From Pseudomonadota bacterium (GTDB lineage: Bacteria; Pseudomonadota; Gammaproteobacteria; Burkholderiales; Burkholderiaceae_C), in assembly GCA_021805825.1 (NCBI GenBank), contig JAJZEC010000012.1, positions 1 to 63,724 on the forward strand: DNA of 63,724 nt, read 5' to 3'. The notes under the pieces were generated by a model. It did not search any database. It had not been told where the DNA came from and saw only the letters and a list, made by a program, of their open reading frames with translations. The position numbers and the translations under genes are program-made. Position 1 is the stretch's first letter. Each line of letters starts with the position of its first letter. Shown in pieces: positions 55,837-63,724 of the stretch.

Positions 55837-57477
55837 TCAGAAACGATGTACGAGGCCTGCGAACACTGCGGTCTCGGTGCCACCGAGCACGAGCGTCGAG
55901 CTCAGCAGTTGTCTGCGCAGTCCCACCAGGGCCGTGGTGCGCGGAGACATCCTGTGGTCGATCTGCACGATGAGCGACCTCTGGCGAGCGCTCCGCCCCT
56001 GGTTGGGCCCGAAGCCGCTGTCGAGTTCATCCTGCAACGTCAGGTTCAGGTTGTCCAGCGGAGACAGCCGATGTCCGTAGTTGAACGCGGCACCGGTCTG
56101 CACGTTGTCGTTGGAGGTGAGCTGCAACAGGCGCAGCACGCCCTGCCCCGGCAGGAAAAGATCCTGCACGCGGCTGCGATACAGCGACAGCGCGAAACTG
56201 TCGCGCACGCGAAGCAAGGCCGCCGTCAGCACCAGATCGTTGCGCAGGATCGATGATGAGGTGTAGTAGCCGCCGGCGGTCTGCAGGCCGGCCGGCAGGC
56301 CGGCCTCGCCAAGCAACTGCTGCACCATGCGTGCCCTCTGCAGCGGATCCGGGATCTGTGCCGCCAGAAGCCCGTCCAGCAGCGTACCGAGATTCGACTG
56401 CGCGGTCTGTCCGCTGCCCAACGGCGCCAGCCCGCTGGTGGCATCGCGGCTCCAGCGCAGACTCAGGCGCGCGCGCGGCCCGCCGCCGTGCAACCGAAGC
56501 AGCCAGCCGGTGCCGAAGAATCGATGCTCGACCGTGGCATCCAGGTGCGTGACCGGCGATGGCCGCCATTGGGCGCGAACACCGTAGAGGGTGTCCGACT
56601 GCTGCGCGGTGTAGGCCTGCACCTTTTCGTGACCGGCGATCACGCTGAGCACCAGGTGTGGAGCCACGGCGACGCCCGCGCTGGCGCGCAAGGTCGTGTC
56701 GCGCAACCACGCGTAGGGTTCATTGTCGTAGGTCGAGTACAGCTGGCGCAGATCGAGTCCGTAGCCGATCGGGGTCGGCGCGCGCTCCAACAACAGGCGC
56801 TGATCCAGGTAGCGTCCGCCCGAGACCGTGCTCTGCGACGGGGTGTTGCTGGTGTGCGTCCACGTATCGTCGCTGCGCACGAGCAGGCGCAGCCCCGGTT
56901 CCAGCATGCGTTCGATGTAGGGAGCCACATGCCACTGCGTGGTCGTGTAGCGCGACCCCTGCACCGGCCCGCCCGCTCCCTGGTAGGGGCTGACCGACTG
57001 CTGCGATGCACCGAAACCGGCGTCCACGAACAGCAGGTTCTTCACCCATTCGCTGTGCAGGCGGGCGTTGCCGTCGGGAGTGACCAGGTTCGGTTCGACC
57101 CCGGCGGCGTAGTAGGTTCCGCTCAACCCGAGGTTGCCATCAAGCCGCCAGCGCGCGTGACTGGACTGCAGGAACAGGCGCGGCAGCACTTGAAGCACGG
57201 TATCGGAACGCGCCGGCGAACCTGTCCCAAGGGTGGCGTTGCTGGTCTGCGTGGCCAACACCGCGACCGAGGGCACCACATAGGTGCCCGTGCGCGGCGC
57301 CACCTGCGCGGCGCCGAGCAACTGAGCCGGCACGCCGGCGACCGGCGCCGAGGCCGCGGTGGACGGCAGCAGTCCGGACGGCACCGCTGGCAGGGTCTGC
57401 GCCTGAGCCGCGCAGACCGCCGTCAGCGCAGCGCAAGCCGCCAGCAACTGCGGCTTGCGTAGTTTCAGGTTGGGCAT
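55837..57477 (-). CDS. XrtA/PEP-CTERM-locus outer-membrane beta-barrel protein
   Basis: 546 aa with a Sec signal peptide (AACAALTAVCAAQAQ, cleavage near residue 27), an Ala/Pro-rich linker, then alternating strands rich in aromatic girdle residues and ending in a terminal Phe (FAGLVHRF), as outer-membrane barrels do. It fits the TIGR03016 family found beside the OPX exporter in these loci, and is thought to help secrete the polysaccharide across the outer membrane. It begins one base after the exporter gene's stop. Confidence 0.82.
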   Translation of the reverse strand: MPNLKLRKPQLLAACAALTAVCAAQAQTLPAVPSGLLPSTAASAPVAGVPAQLLGAAQVAPRTGTYVVPSVAVLATQTSNATLGTGSPARSDTVLQVLPRLFLQSSHARWRLDGNLGLSGTYYAAGVEPNLVTPDGNARLHSEWVKNLLFVDAGFGASQQSVSPYQGAGGPVQGSRYTTTQWHVAPYIERMLEPGLRLLVRSDDTWTHTSNTPSQSTVSGGRYLDQRLLLERAPTPIGYGLDLRQLYSTYDNEPYAWLRDTTLRASAGVAVAPHLVLSVIAGHEKVQAYTAQQSDTLYGVRAQWRPSPVTHLDATVEHRFFGTGWLLRLHGGGPRARLSLRWSRDATSGLAPLGSGQTAQSNLGTLLDGLLAAQIPDPLQRARMVQQLLGEAGLPAGLQTAGGYYTSSSILRNDLVLTAALLRVRDSFALSLYRSRVQDLFLPGQGVLRLLQLTSNDNVQTGAAFNYGHRLSPLDNLNLTLQDELDSGFGPNQGRSARQRSLIVQIDHRMSPRTTALVGLRRQLLSSTLVLGGTETAVFAGLVHRF

Positions 57478-57478
57478 T

Positions 57479-58108
57479 TCAGAACCAGCTCTGCGGAATG
57501 ACAATGGTGTCACCGGGCAGCAAGGGCACGTTGTCCGCCATGACGCCGCGGTGCAGAAGGTCGCCCAGATGCAGCGCATAGCGCTTGCCGCCACGGATCA
57601 GTACCGCCGCGTCGCCATCGGCGTAGGGATTGAGGCCGCCGACGGCGATCATCGCGTCGAGCACCGTCATTTTCTCCTTGTAGGGCAGGCTCTGGGGCTT
57701 TGCCGCGGCGCCGACGATCGACACCTGCTGGCTCAGCGCGCCATGGAAATTGGTCACGACCACGGTGACGACCGGATCGCGGACGTATTGGGCCATGCGC
57801 TGCCTGATGCGCGCGGCCAGGGCGTCCGGCGTGCGTCCGGCCGCACGCATGCCACTGACCAGCGGAGCGGAAATGCGGCCATCCGGACGTACCTGGACAT
57901 CGGACGACAGGTCAGGGTTCTGCCACACGCCGATATGCAAGGTGTCACCCGGCCCGATGACGTAGTGGTAATTCGACAACGAAACCTGTGCGGGCGCCGG
58001 CGGAAGCGAGTTGGCGGCACAGCCTGCCAGGCTGAGCGCGAGCGCCGCCGCAGCCAGACCCCAGGTTGCCATGCGGTTCACGAAACACCGTGCAAGAGTC
58101 TGATTCAT
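57479..58108 (-). CDS. XrtA-associated OPX (Wza-like) export lipoprotein
   Basis: 209 aa with a lipoprotein signal (ALSLAGCAAN, Cys near residue 30). The poly_export domain opens YHYVIGPGDTLHIGVWQNPD (about residue 47), followed by VQVRPDGRISAPLV, and a SLBB domain with VDAMIAVGG-like MTVLDAMIAVGGL (about residue 147). It matches TIGR03027 of PEP-CTERM loci. The short length is normal for this subfamily, which leaves the barrel to a partner. It is first in a five-gene minus-strand export operon ending with the kinase. ATG 58108 has GGGG five bases before it. Confidence 0.9.
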   Translation of the reverse strand: MNQTLARCFVNRMATWGLAAAALALSLAGCAANSLPPAPAQVSLSNYHYVIGPGDTLHIGVWQNPDLSSDVQVRPDGRISAPLVSGMRAAGRTPDALAARIRQRMAQYVRDPVVTVVVTNFHGALSQQVSIVGAAAKPQSLPYKEKMTVLDAMIAVGGLNPYADGDAAVLIRGGKRYALHLGDLLHRGVMADNVPLLPGDTIVIPQSWF

Positions 58109-58121
58109 AACAGCCCCATTC

Positions 58122-58135
58122 GTGAAAAATTTCAC
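58122..58135. promoter_or_regulatory. Candidate operator, GTGAAA-N2-TTTCAC
   Basis: A dyad with 6-bp arms, 14 bases upstream of the ATG of the export lipoprotein gene. Its symmetry and place suggest a regulator or RNA hairpin site; no experimental match is known to me. Confidence 0.3.
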
Positions 58136-58295
58136 CATTCGACCGGAAAATGATTGGGCGATCGGGCCGTCGCCGTGCCGAAACAAGGCAAGGTACGCCC
58201 ACTGGACATGTGTTCCCAACTCGAGTCTAAAGGCTTGCAGCCACACCGGATGCACCCCGGGTCGGGGGATGGAGGTCTTGCGCCGCCCTCACAAC

Positions 58296-58314
58296 AATCA
58301 TTCATCAATCATTC
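58296..58314. promoter_or_regulatory. Candidate operator, tandem AATCATTC with 11-bp period
   Basis: AATCATTC occurs at 58296-58303 and again at 58307-58314, one helical turn apart, just upstream of the TAAGAT box for the priming glycosyltransferase gene. Such direct repeats are typical of activator sites; the binding protein is unknown. Confidence 0.35.
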
Positions 58315-58443
58315 GTAGCATAAGATCTATCCCTTGCGCGCGTGGCCGGTCTTCTGCGCGCGGCGCCGCCGGTGCGGAACGGCCAGGCGCATGAATTCGC
58401 CGCATTCCCGCATCCAACAGCAAACGGTTCATCCGGTTCTGCG

Positions 58444-59850
58444 ATGATTCGCGTGTTTGATCACTACGTGCCGATTCGAACTCTGCTGGAGGTCGGCACG
58501 GATTTTCTGCTGATGCTGCTCGCCGCGATGTCGGCCAGCGCCATCATTGCCTTTCGGCCTGGCCTGGTCAGCCTTGGTGCGAACTGGCTGCAGTCGCTGA
58601 TGCCGGGCCTGCTGTTCGCCGCTGCCAATCTCCTCCTGCTCTCGGCCTTCGGCGCCTACCAGCGCGATCGCACGGGTTCCTTGCGTTTCCTGCTGGTGCG
58701 CGCCCTCCTGGCCTTCCTCGTGGGCGCGGTTCCGCTGTTCCTGGCACTCGTGGTGTTCTCCGCTACCCGGCACGGCGCGCTGCAGTTCCTGGGCTACGCG
58801 TATCTCAATCTGTTCCTTGCCCTGGCGCTGATCCGGCGCCCGCTTCTCGGCATCTACGCCGGCCGACTCTGGGTGCACAACGTGCTCATCGTCGGCTGCG
58901 GCAGCGACGCCGCCTCGGTGGCCGAGGATCTGCGCGATCGTGGCGTCGGCAGCTACCACCTCGTGGGCTTCTACCCCTCGAATCAGGAGGAGCCGCGGGC
59001 TTCGGCGCTCCCAGCCCCGCTGCTTGACGCTTCGCGCTCCTTGCCGGCGGTCGTCGAGCAGCACGGAATCAACGAAATCGTGGTGGCCGTGCGCGAGCAG
59101 CGCGGCGGTGTGCTGCCGCTGCGCCAACTGCTTGACTGCCGCATAGTCGGCGTGCGCGTGCATTCGATGGCCACCTTCAGCGAGCGCCTGAAGGGTGAAG
59201 TTCCCTTGAGCAGCGTGAAGGCGAGCTGGCTGATCTACGGTAACGGTTTTGCACAAGGCTGGTGGCGCACGATCATCAAGCGCGGCTTCGACATTGCGGT
59301 TTCTCTCGTGTTGCTGCTGGCGACCTGGTGGATCATGGCACTGACAGCGTTGGCGATCCTGCTGGAGGACGGTGGGCCGGTGCTGTTCCGTCAGGAACGG
59401 GTCGGCCACTTCGGGCGCAGTTTTCAGGTGCTGAAGTTCCGCAGCATGCGTACCGACGCGGAAAGGGATGGCATCGCACGCTGGGCGCAGGCGAACGACA
59501 CAAGGATCACGCGTGTAGGGCGCTTCATCCGCAAGACACGCATCGATGAACTCCCGCAACTGCTCAACGTACTGCGGGGGGAAATGAGCATGGTCGGGCC
59601 GCGGCCCGAGCGCCCGAGCTTCGTCGAGGAACTCACCGAGCAGATCCCCTTCTATGCTGTGCGCCACAGCGTCAAACCCGGTCTCACCGGGTGGGCGCAG
59701 GTTCGCTTCAGCTATGGCGCATCCCTGGCAGATGCGCGGCGCAAACTCCAGTTCGACCTCTACTACGTGAAGAACAACTCCCTCCTGCTCGACCTGCAGA
59801 TCATCCTCGAGACGGTACGCGTGGTTCTGTTCGGCGAGGGTGCGCGCTGA
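58444..59850 (+). CDS. XrtA-associated priming glycosyltransferase (polyisoprenyl-phosphate hexose-1-phosphate transferase)
   Basis: 468 aa. About four N-terminal helices, a CoA-binding-like domain ([19 protein letters not shown], about residue 149), then a fifth helix and the catalytic C-terminal domain: [14 protein letters not shown] (about residue 279), [20 protein letters not shown] (about residue 312), [31 protein letters not shown] (about residue 362) and GPRPERP. This is the bacterial sugar transferase family, TIGR03013 type. It moves a sugar-1-phosphate to undecaprenyl phosphate and so starts each repeat unit. It is divergent from the export operon and first in a three-gene run with two nucleotide-sugar enzymes. 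Confidence 0.92.
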   Translation: MIRVFDHYVPIRTLLEVGTDFLLMLLAAMSASAIIAFRPGLVSLGANWLQSLMPGLLFAAANLLLLSAFGAYQRDRTGSLRFLLVRALLAFLVGAVPLFLALVVFSATRHGALQFLGYAYLNLFLALALIRRPLLGIYAGRLWVHNVLIVGCGSDAASVAEDLRDRGVGSYHLVGFYPSNQEEPRASALPAPLLDASRSLPAVVEQHGINEIVVAVREQRGGVLPLRQLLDCRIVGVRVHSMATFSERLKGEVPLSSVKASWLIYGNGFAQGWWRTIIKRGFDIAVSLVLLLATWWIMALTALAILLEDGGPVLFRQERVGHFGRSFQVLKFRSMRTDAERDGIARWAQANDTRITRVGRFIRKTRIDELPQLLNVLRGEMSMVGPRPERPSFVEELTEQIPFYAVRHSVKPGLTGWAQVRFSYGASLADARRKLQFDLYYVKNNSLLLDLQIILETVRVVLFGEGAR

Positions 59851-59919
59851 TATCGTCTCGTCTTCGGTCGCCGCAGCAGCGGCCGCCGATCCATCCGTGG
59901 CATCCCCCTGAGGAAGCAA

Positions 59920-61200
59920 ATGACTATCGTCGCTGTCGTCGGCCTGGGCTATGTCGGCCTGCCCCTGGCGGTTGCATTCGGCAAGCAATACCGCACCATC
60001 GGCCTGGATCTGTCGCAGGCCAAGATCGACGCCTACCGCCAGGGCTTCGATCCGACCGGCGAGGTCGCAGCCGAGGAATTCCAGGCCTCGCGGATGTTCG
60101 AACCGACCACCGACGCGGCGGCGCTGCGTGAAGCGCAGTTCATCATCGTCGCCGTCCCTACCCCGGTCGACATCGCACACAACCCGGATTTCGGCGCGCT
60201 GCAGGCGGCGAGCGAGATCGTTGGAAAAAACCTGCGTCCGGGTGCGACCGTCGTCTTCGAGTCCACCGTGTACCCGGGGGCCACGGAAGAGGTTTGTGTC
60301 CCCATCATCGAACACCACTCGGGCATGGCCTGGAAGCGGGACTTCCACGTCGGCTATTCGCCCGAGCGCATCAACCCGGGGGATCGCGAACACACGCTGA
60401 CACGCATTGTCAAAGTGGTATCGGGCGACGAGCCGCAGACCCTGGAACTCGTGGCCCGGATGTATGGCTCGGTCATCTCGGCGGGTGTTTACAAGGCATC
60501 GAGCATCAAGGTTGCGGAAGCGGCGAAGGTCATCGAGAACACCCAGCGCGACCTGAATATCGCGCTCATGAACGAACTGTCATTGATTTTTCATCGAGTT
60601 GGCATCGATACCGCTGAGGTACTGGCCGCGGCGGGAACGAAGTGGAATTTCCTACCCTTTCGCCCCGGACTTGTCGGCGGGCATTGCATCGGCGTGGATC
60701 CTTACTACCTGACGCATAAGGCTGAGTCTCTCGGCTACCACCCGGAAGTCATCCTCGCCGGTCGGCGGATCAATGACAGCATGGGCAAGTACATCGCCGA
60801 GCAGACGGTGAAGGAAATCAGTCGTGCCGGTTTTCCGATCCGCGGTGCCAAGGTCGTGGTGCTCGGCCTGACCTTCAAGGAAAACTGCCCGGATCTGCGC
60901 AATTCCAAGGTGATCGACGTCATCGACGAATTGCGCAGCTACGGCGCCGACGTGCTCGTGCATGACCCCATCGCCTCCGCCGAGGAGGCGCAGCATGAAT
61001 ACGGAGTGCAACTCTCGGCATGGGAGGAGCTTCCCCGCGCGGCGGCCATCGTGGCAGCGGTCGCGCATGAGCCCTACCGCCGCCGCGCGGTTCAGGAGTA
61101 CGTCGATCTGCTGCAACCCGGCGGTGTGCTGGTGGACGTCAAGGGCATTTTCGACGCTGCGCGCCTGCGTGCGCTGGGCGTTCCGGTCTGGCGTCTCTGA
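59920..61200 (+). CDS. UDP-N-acetylhexosamine 6-dehydrogenase (WbpO/TviB-like)
   Basis: 426 aa, UDP-glucose/GDP-mannose dehydrogenase superfamily. Seen: [16 protein letters not shown] (residues 6-21, NAD site), [32 protein letters not shown] (about residue 145), [18 protein letters not shown] (about residue 202) and [16 protein letters not shown] with the catalytic Cys (about residue 254). The sequence pattern is that of the WbpO/TviB branch, which oxidises UDP-GlcNAc or UDP-GalNAc to the uronate, rather than UDP-glucose dehydrogenase. The neighbouring WbpP/TviC-like epimerase supports UDP-GalNAcA as product. Confidence 0.87.
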   Translation: MTIVAVVGLGYVGLPLAVAFGKQYRTIGLDLSQAKIDAYRQGFDPTGEVAAEEFQASRMFEPTTDAAALREAQFIIVAVPTPVDIAHNPDFGALQAASEIVGKNLRPGATVVFESTVYPGATEEVCVPIIEHHSGMAWKRDFHVGYSPERINPGDREHTLTRIVKVVSGDEPQTLELVARMYGSVISAGVYKASSIKVAEAAKVIENTQRDLNIALMNELSLIFHRVGIDTAEVLAAAGTKWNFLPFRPGLVGGHCIGVDPYYLTHKAESLGYHPEVILAGRRINDSMGKYIAEQTVKEISRAGFPIRGAKVVVLGLTFKENCPDLRNSKVIDVIDELRSYGADVLVHDPIASAEEAQHEYGVQLSAWEELPRAAAIVAAVAHEPYRRRAVQEYVDLLQPGGVLVDVKGIFDAARLRALGVPVWRL

Positions 61201-61211
61201 TCTTTCGGGAC

Positions 61212-62297
61212 ATGCGCGAATTCACCCTTGACCCGCTGCCTCCGGAGTTCGATCCGGCCGCAGCGCTGCGCCAACCCCGACGCTGGTTGATCACCGGCAG
61301 CGCCGGATTCATCGGATCCCATCTGCTGCAGGCGCTGCTGGAGGCGGGGCAGTACGTCGTCAGCCTGGACAACTTCGCCACCGGCTACCAGGGCAACCTG
61401 GATGCGGTGCGGGCCAGCGTCGGCGAGTCGGCCTGGGCGCGTCATCGCTTCCTGGAAGCCGACATCACGGACCTCCAGGCCTGCCATGCTGCCTGCGCGG
61501 GCGTGGACATCGTGTTGCACCAGGCCGCGCTGGGTTCGGTGCCGCGTTCGCTGGAAGACCCGCTGCGCACCCACGCCGTCAACTGCACCGGCTTTCTCAA
61601 CATGCTGGTGGCCGCGCGTGACGCACGCTGCGCGCGCTTCGTGTTCGCGGCGTCGAGTTCGACCTACGGTGACCACCCGGGACTGCCGAAGGTCGAAGAT
61701 CGCATCGGCAACCCCCTTTCACCCTATGCGGTGACCAAGTACGCCGATGAGTTGTACGCGGCTGTGTTCACGCGCAACTATGGCATGCAGACCCTCGGTC
61801 TGCGCTACTTCAATGTCTTCGGGCCGCGCCAGGATCCGCAAGGAGCCTACGCGGCGGTCATCCCGAACTGGGCGAGCCGCATCGTGCGCGGAGAACCTTG
61901 CATGATCAACGGCGACGGCCAGACGACGCGCGACTTCTGCTTTGTCTCCAACGTCGTGCAGGCCAACCTGCGCGCGGCGCTGGTAGCCGCAGACGGGCCG
62001 CGCCACGAGATCTTCAATGTCGCGGTGGGGCAGCGAACCTCCCTGCTGCAACTGCACGAACTCCTCGTCGAGAATCTGCGCGGCCTGCTGCCGGGGTTGC
62101 AGCCAGTGCCGCCGTTGCACAGGGAATTCCGTGATGGGGACGTACGCCATTCGTTGGCCGACGTTTCGAAGGCGCGTCGACTGCTGGGCTACGACCCCGA
62201 GTACGACGTCCGCAGCGGCCTGCGCCTGAGCATGCCCTGGTATGTAGAGCAGGCGAATGCCGACGTCGGCGGCCTTGCCGGCAAGGCACCGCGCTGA
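61212..62297 (+). CDS. UDP-N-acetylhexosamine 4-epimerase (WbpP/TviC-like)
   Basis: 361 aa, extended SDR. The N-terminal 20-residue lead-in precedes [19 protein letters not shown] (NAD site, about residue 25), typical of Wbp[20 protein letters not shown] (catalytic Ser, about residue 142), [13 protein letters not shown] (YxxxK, about residue 169), [19 protein letters not shown] and [11 protein letters not shown] follow. It interconverts UDP-GlcNAc and UDP-GalNAc or their uronates. It starts 11 bases after the dehydrogenase; together they supply an acidic sugar for the polymer. Confidence 0.9.
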   Translation: MREFTLDPLPPEFDPAAALRQPRRWLITGSAGFIGSHLLQALLEAGQYVVSLDNFATGYQGNLDAVRASVGESAWARHRFLEADITDLQACHAACAGVDIVLHQAALGSVPRSLEDPLRTHAVNCTGFLNMLVAARDARCARFVFAASSSTYGDHPGLPKVEDRIGNPLSPYAVTKYADELYAAVFTRNYGMQTLGLRYFNVFGPRQDPQGAYAAVIPNWASRIVRGEPCMINGDGQTTRDFCFVSNVVQANLRAALVAADGPRHEIFNVAVGQRTSLLQLHELLVENLRGLLPGLQPVPPLHREFRDGDVRHSLADVSKARRLLGYDPEYDVRSGLRLSMPWYVEQANADVGGLAGKAPR

Positions 62298-62464
62298 GGC
62301 CTGCGACGCAACACGGCGCATGCAGTCTGCGTGCAACATCTTTGTCGTTGAATGACCCGGGAAAGGACAGACATGGGGTGCTTCCCGGTGCCTTGCAGCG
62401 AAACAGCGTGAGATTTTTGTGAGGTCTGTGGAAAAAGCGCGTTTTGGACTAGCATTCGTGATGT

Positions 62465-62544
62465 TTTGGCAAACCCGTTGAAAGGCGGGGACGCAAAGCC
62501 TCCGGTCTAAAGGCTCCTTGGCCTATGACAGCGGGGTTGCCGGC
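62465..62544 (+). promoter_or_regulatory. Cyclic-di-GMP-I (GEMM-I) riboswitch aptamer
   Basis: The stretch has the class I consensus in order: GGCAAACC opening, a GAAA tetraloop on a GC stem, the core GGGACGCAAAGCCTCCGG, the CTAAAGG tetraloop receptor, then AGCGGGGTTGCC closing. GGCAA (62468-62472) pairs with TTGCC (62537-62541) as P1. It lies 120 bases upstream of the lipoprotein start on the same strand. Class I aptamers bind c-di-GMP, the biofilm second messenger, and control surface and matrix genes in many Proteobacteria. Confidence 0.93.
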
Positions 62545-62645
62545 GCGGTTGCGCGTCGTGACTTCTCGGTTCGTCAGAAGCTTCTGTCGCCTGGGCCATG
62601 TACAGGCCCTGCTGCCACGCGGCGCCGATCGGCGCCAGGCATGCA

Positions 62646-62656
62646 GGCCAGGGAGC
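62646..62656 (+). promoter_or_regulatory. Ribosome site complementary to the riboswitch
   Basis: GGCCAGGGAGC (62646-62656), which contains the AGGGAG ribosome site of the lipoprotein gene, can pair with GCTCCTTGGCC (62513-62523) inside the aptamer: 11 pairs, one of them G-U. The two structures should exclude each other, so ligand binding would free the ribosome site. Two local hairpins lie between them (62592-62609 and the perfect GGCGCC-GATC-GGCGCC at 62621-62636). No T-tract is present, which favours control of translation. Confidence 0.55.
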
Positions 62657-62664
62657 GATCGAAC

Positions 62665-63724
62665 ATGACGAACCAGCGACATTTCCCAGCGCATCTGCGC
62701 CTGTTTTTCCCCCTGGGCCTTGCCTGTCTTCTTCTCGCCGGATGCGGTGGAGGGGGTGGTGGTGGCCCTGTCGGTGCCGTCGCCAGCGTAGGCACGGGTG
62801 GCAGCGGCGCAGCAGCCGCAACGCCGACGCTTTCGACGACCAGCGCGGTCGCGACCCCAGCTGGCAATCCCTCCGCTGTGACCGTCTCGGGAAACAGCGG
62901 AACGTCCACCGGTACGACCACTGGATCGAGCAGCGGAACGTCCACCGGATCGAGCAGCGGAACGACCACCGGTACGACGGCAACCCCCCAGTCGACTGCG
63001 AGCCTTTCCGGCAGCCCGGCCACCACGGCAGTGGCCAAGACCGCCTACGCCTTCACCCCGACGGCCAGCGGATTTGACGGGCAGCCCTTGGTGTTCTCGA
63101 TTTCCAACAAGCCGGCCTGGGCGAGTTTCGACCCCTCCACCGGCACCTTGAGCGGTACGCCGACCAGCAGCGATGCCGGGAGCTACAGCGGAATCGTGAT
63201 CTCGGCCAGTGACGGCGCGCAGAGCGCATCCCTGGCGTCGTTCTCCATCCTCGTGCAGGCAGTCGCGCCCGCGCTGGCCGCAGGCGCGCCCGACGTGCTC
63301 TACACCGACGTGACTTCGGGCCCGAACTCCGGTGGCGAGAACAACGAGGGTGCCTACCTGTCGATCTTCGGCCAGAACTTCGGCAGCAGCGGGCTGGGCA
63401 CGACGGTGAAGGTCACCATCGGCGGGGTTGCGGTGAGCAACTATCGCTACCTCGGACCTTCGCGCGGGCGCCCGGACGTGCAGCAGATCACCGTCCAGGT
63501 GGGCAGCCTGGGCAATCCCACTCCGGGGGTGCCGCTGCCGATCCAGGTGGTGGTCAACGGCGTGGCTTCCAACGTCGACCATGACTTCACGGTGAACCCT
63601 GGGCGCATGCTGTTCGTCAGCCACAGCGGCAACGACGCGACGGCGGTGCCCGGGGACATCAACCATCCCTATCGCTACGTGCAGAACGGCAGCGACGGGG
63701 CCTTCGACGTGGCCAAGGCCGGCG
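62665..63724 (+). CDS. c-di-GMP-controlled surface lipoprotein, 3' end missing
   Basis: 353 codons open from ATG 62665 to the window edge. There is a lipoprotein signal with LLAGC (Cys27), a glycine run, then a Thr/Ser/Gly-rich spacer (about residues 75-110). A putative Ig-like (He_PIG) domain follows, with FDPSTGTLSGTPTSSDAGSY (about residue 153). An IPT/TIG-like domain comes next (YLSIFGQNFGSSGLG near 230, YRYLGPSRGRPDVQQ), then GRMLFVSHSGNDATAVPGD as in the left-end paralogue. AGGGAG precedes the ATG by nine bases. The layout suggests a long, stalked outer-surface protein whose missing C-terminus may be a beta-helix; a role in matrix or glycan binding is inferred. Confidence 0.85.
   Translation, partial: MTNQRHFPAHLRLFFPLGLACLLLAGCGGGGGGGPVGAVASVGTGGSGAAAATPTLSTTSAVATPAGNPSAVTVSGNSGTSTGTTTGSSSGTSTGSSSGTTTGTTATPQSTASLSGSPATTAVAKTAYAFTPTASGFDGQPLVFSISNKPAWASFDPSTGTLSGTPTSSDAGSYSGIVISASDGAQSASLASFSILVQAVAPALAAGAPDVLYTDVTSGPNSGGENNEGAYLSIFGQNFGSSGLGTTVKVTIGGVAVSNYRYLGPSRGRPDVQQITVQVGSLGNPTPGVPLPIQVVVNGVASNVDHDFTVNPGRMLFVSHSGNDATAVPGDINHPYRYVQNGSDGAFDVAKAG
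62895..62980 (+). repeat. Imperfect coding tandem repeat (Thr/Ser/Gly linker)
   Basis: Three imperfect units built on AGCGGAACG(T/A)CCACCGG, interleaved with GGATCGAGC, encode the (S/T)G-rich spacer of the lipoprotein. Repeats of this kind can change copy number by slippage, altering stalk length. Confidence 0.7.
63598..63724. repeat. Right copy of the 127-bp terminal inverted repeat
   Basis: Exact reverse complement of bases 1-127. It encodes the GRMLFVSHSGNDATAVPGD region and what follows in the right-hand lipoprotein gene, so the nucleotide identity of the two paralogues extends at least to both window ends. Confidence 0.9.

Larger units (their letters stand above)
58109..58443. other. 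Divergent control region of the exopolysaccharide operons
   Basis: 335 bases between the export operon (minus) and the priming glycosyltransferase operon (plus). It is more AT-rich than its surroundings and holds two repeat motifs listed separately, plus TAAGAT at 58321-58326, which could be a plus-strand -10 box. No gene is seen. Confidence 0.5.

Noticed and set aside
58343-58357. Sigma54-like GG-N10-GC element before the priming glycosyltransferase gene
   Set aside because: Only the bare GG/GC spacing fits; the flanking bases (TGGCCG, TCTGC) match consensus poorly and such spacing is common in GC-rich DNA.
62895-62980. Possible CRISPR-like repeats
   Set aside because: Units are short, imperfect, in frame, and encode a Thr/Ser/Gly linker; there are no spacers or cas genes.

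Overview
The window is high-GC DNA with dense, often ATGA- or GTGA-overlapping genes. The gene families (queA/tgt, apt, a BPSS1780-type membrane protein, an XrtA-type exopolysaccharide locus) point to a betaproteobacterium, probably Burkholderiales; this is inferred from gene content only. The first 127 bases are the exact reverse complement of the last 127, and both ends lie inside two paralogous surface-lipoprotein genes. The window therefore looks like one complete assembly contig that stops at a repeat on both sides.

Layout. (1) 1-2.2 kb: truncated lipoprotein gene (minus strand), then an O-antigen ligase/polymerase. (2) 2.2-4.2 kb: a rhamnosyltransferase-like gene and queA. (3) 4.2-21.4 kb: an island lying between queA and tgt, genes that commonly sit side by side. 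It holds a TIGR04325-type methyltransferase, an 808-bp gene-free stretch, a hybrid NRPS-PKS with an in-line aminotransferase (C-A-PCP-KS-AT-ACP-AMT), a second NRPS (C-A-PCP-C-PCP), a JmjC/cupin_8 oxygenase and an alpha/beta hydrolase. (4) 21.4-24 kb: tgt and a convergent LplT-like MFS gene. (5) 24-27.8 kb: a tightly coupled five-gene operon resembling the mycobacterial decaprenylphosphoryl-arabinose pathway (UbiA-type phosphoribosyltransferase, a 63-aa ORF, DprE1-like, DprE2-like, HAD phosphatase). (6) 27.8-30.5 kb: thpR, an Sfp-type phosphopantetheinyl transferase, apt and a BPSS1780-type membrane protein. (7) 30.8-37 kb: a second alpha/beta hydrolase and a third NRPS (A-PCP-C-A-PCP). (8) 37-62.3 kb: a Wzx/Wzy-type exopolysaccharide locus of XrtA/PEP-CTERM character, with three NodB-type deacetylases, five glycosyltransferases, a flippase, tyrosine kinase, chain-length protein, AAA ATPase, outer-membrane barrel, OPX export lipoprotein, priming glycosyltransferase, and a WbpO/WbpP-like pair expected to make a UDP-HexNAc uronate. 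(9) 62.4-63.7 kb: a cyclic-di-GMP-I (GEMM-I) riboswitch leading a truncated lipoprotein gene.

How it may work together (inference). The phosphopantetheinyl transferase would activate the carrier domains of the three synthetases, which have no thioesterase; the two hydrolases are candidates for release. The polysaccharide locus would build a lipid-linked repeat with uronic-acid type sugars, flip it, polymerise it and export it under kinase control. The tyrosine phosphatase is fused to an ATP-grasp enzyme instead of standing alone. The riboswitch suggests that the surface lipoprotein is turned on with the biofilm state. No exosortase or PEP-CTERM substrate is visible, so the locus is either an exosortase-free variant or its remainder lies beyond the contig.
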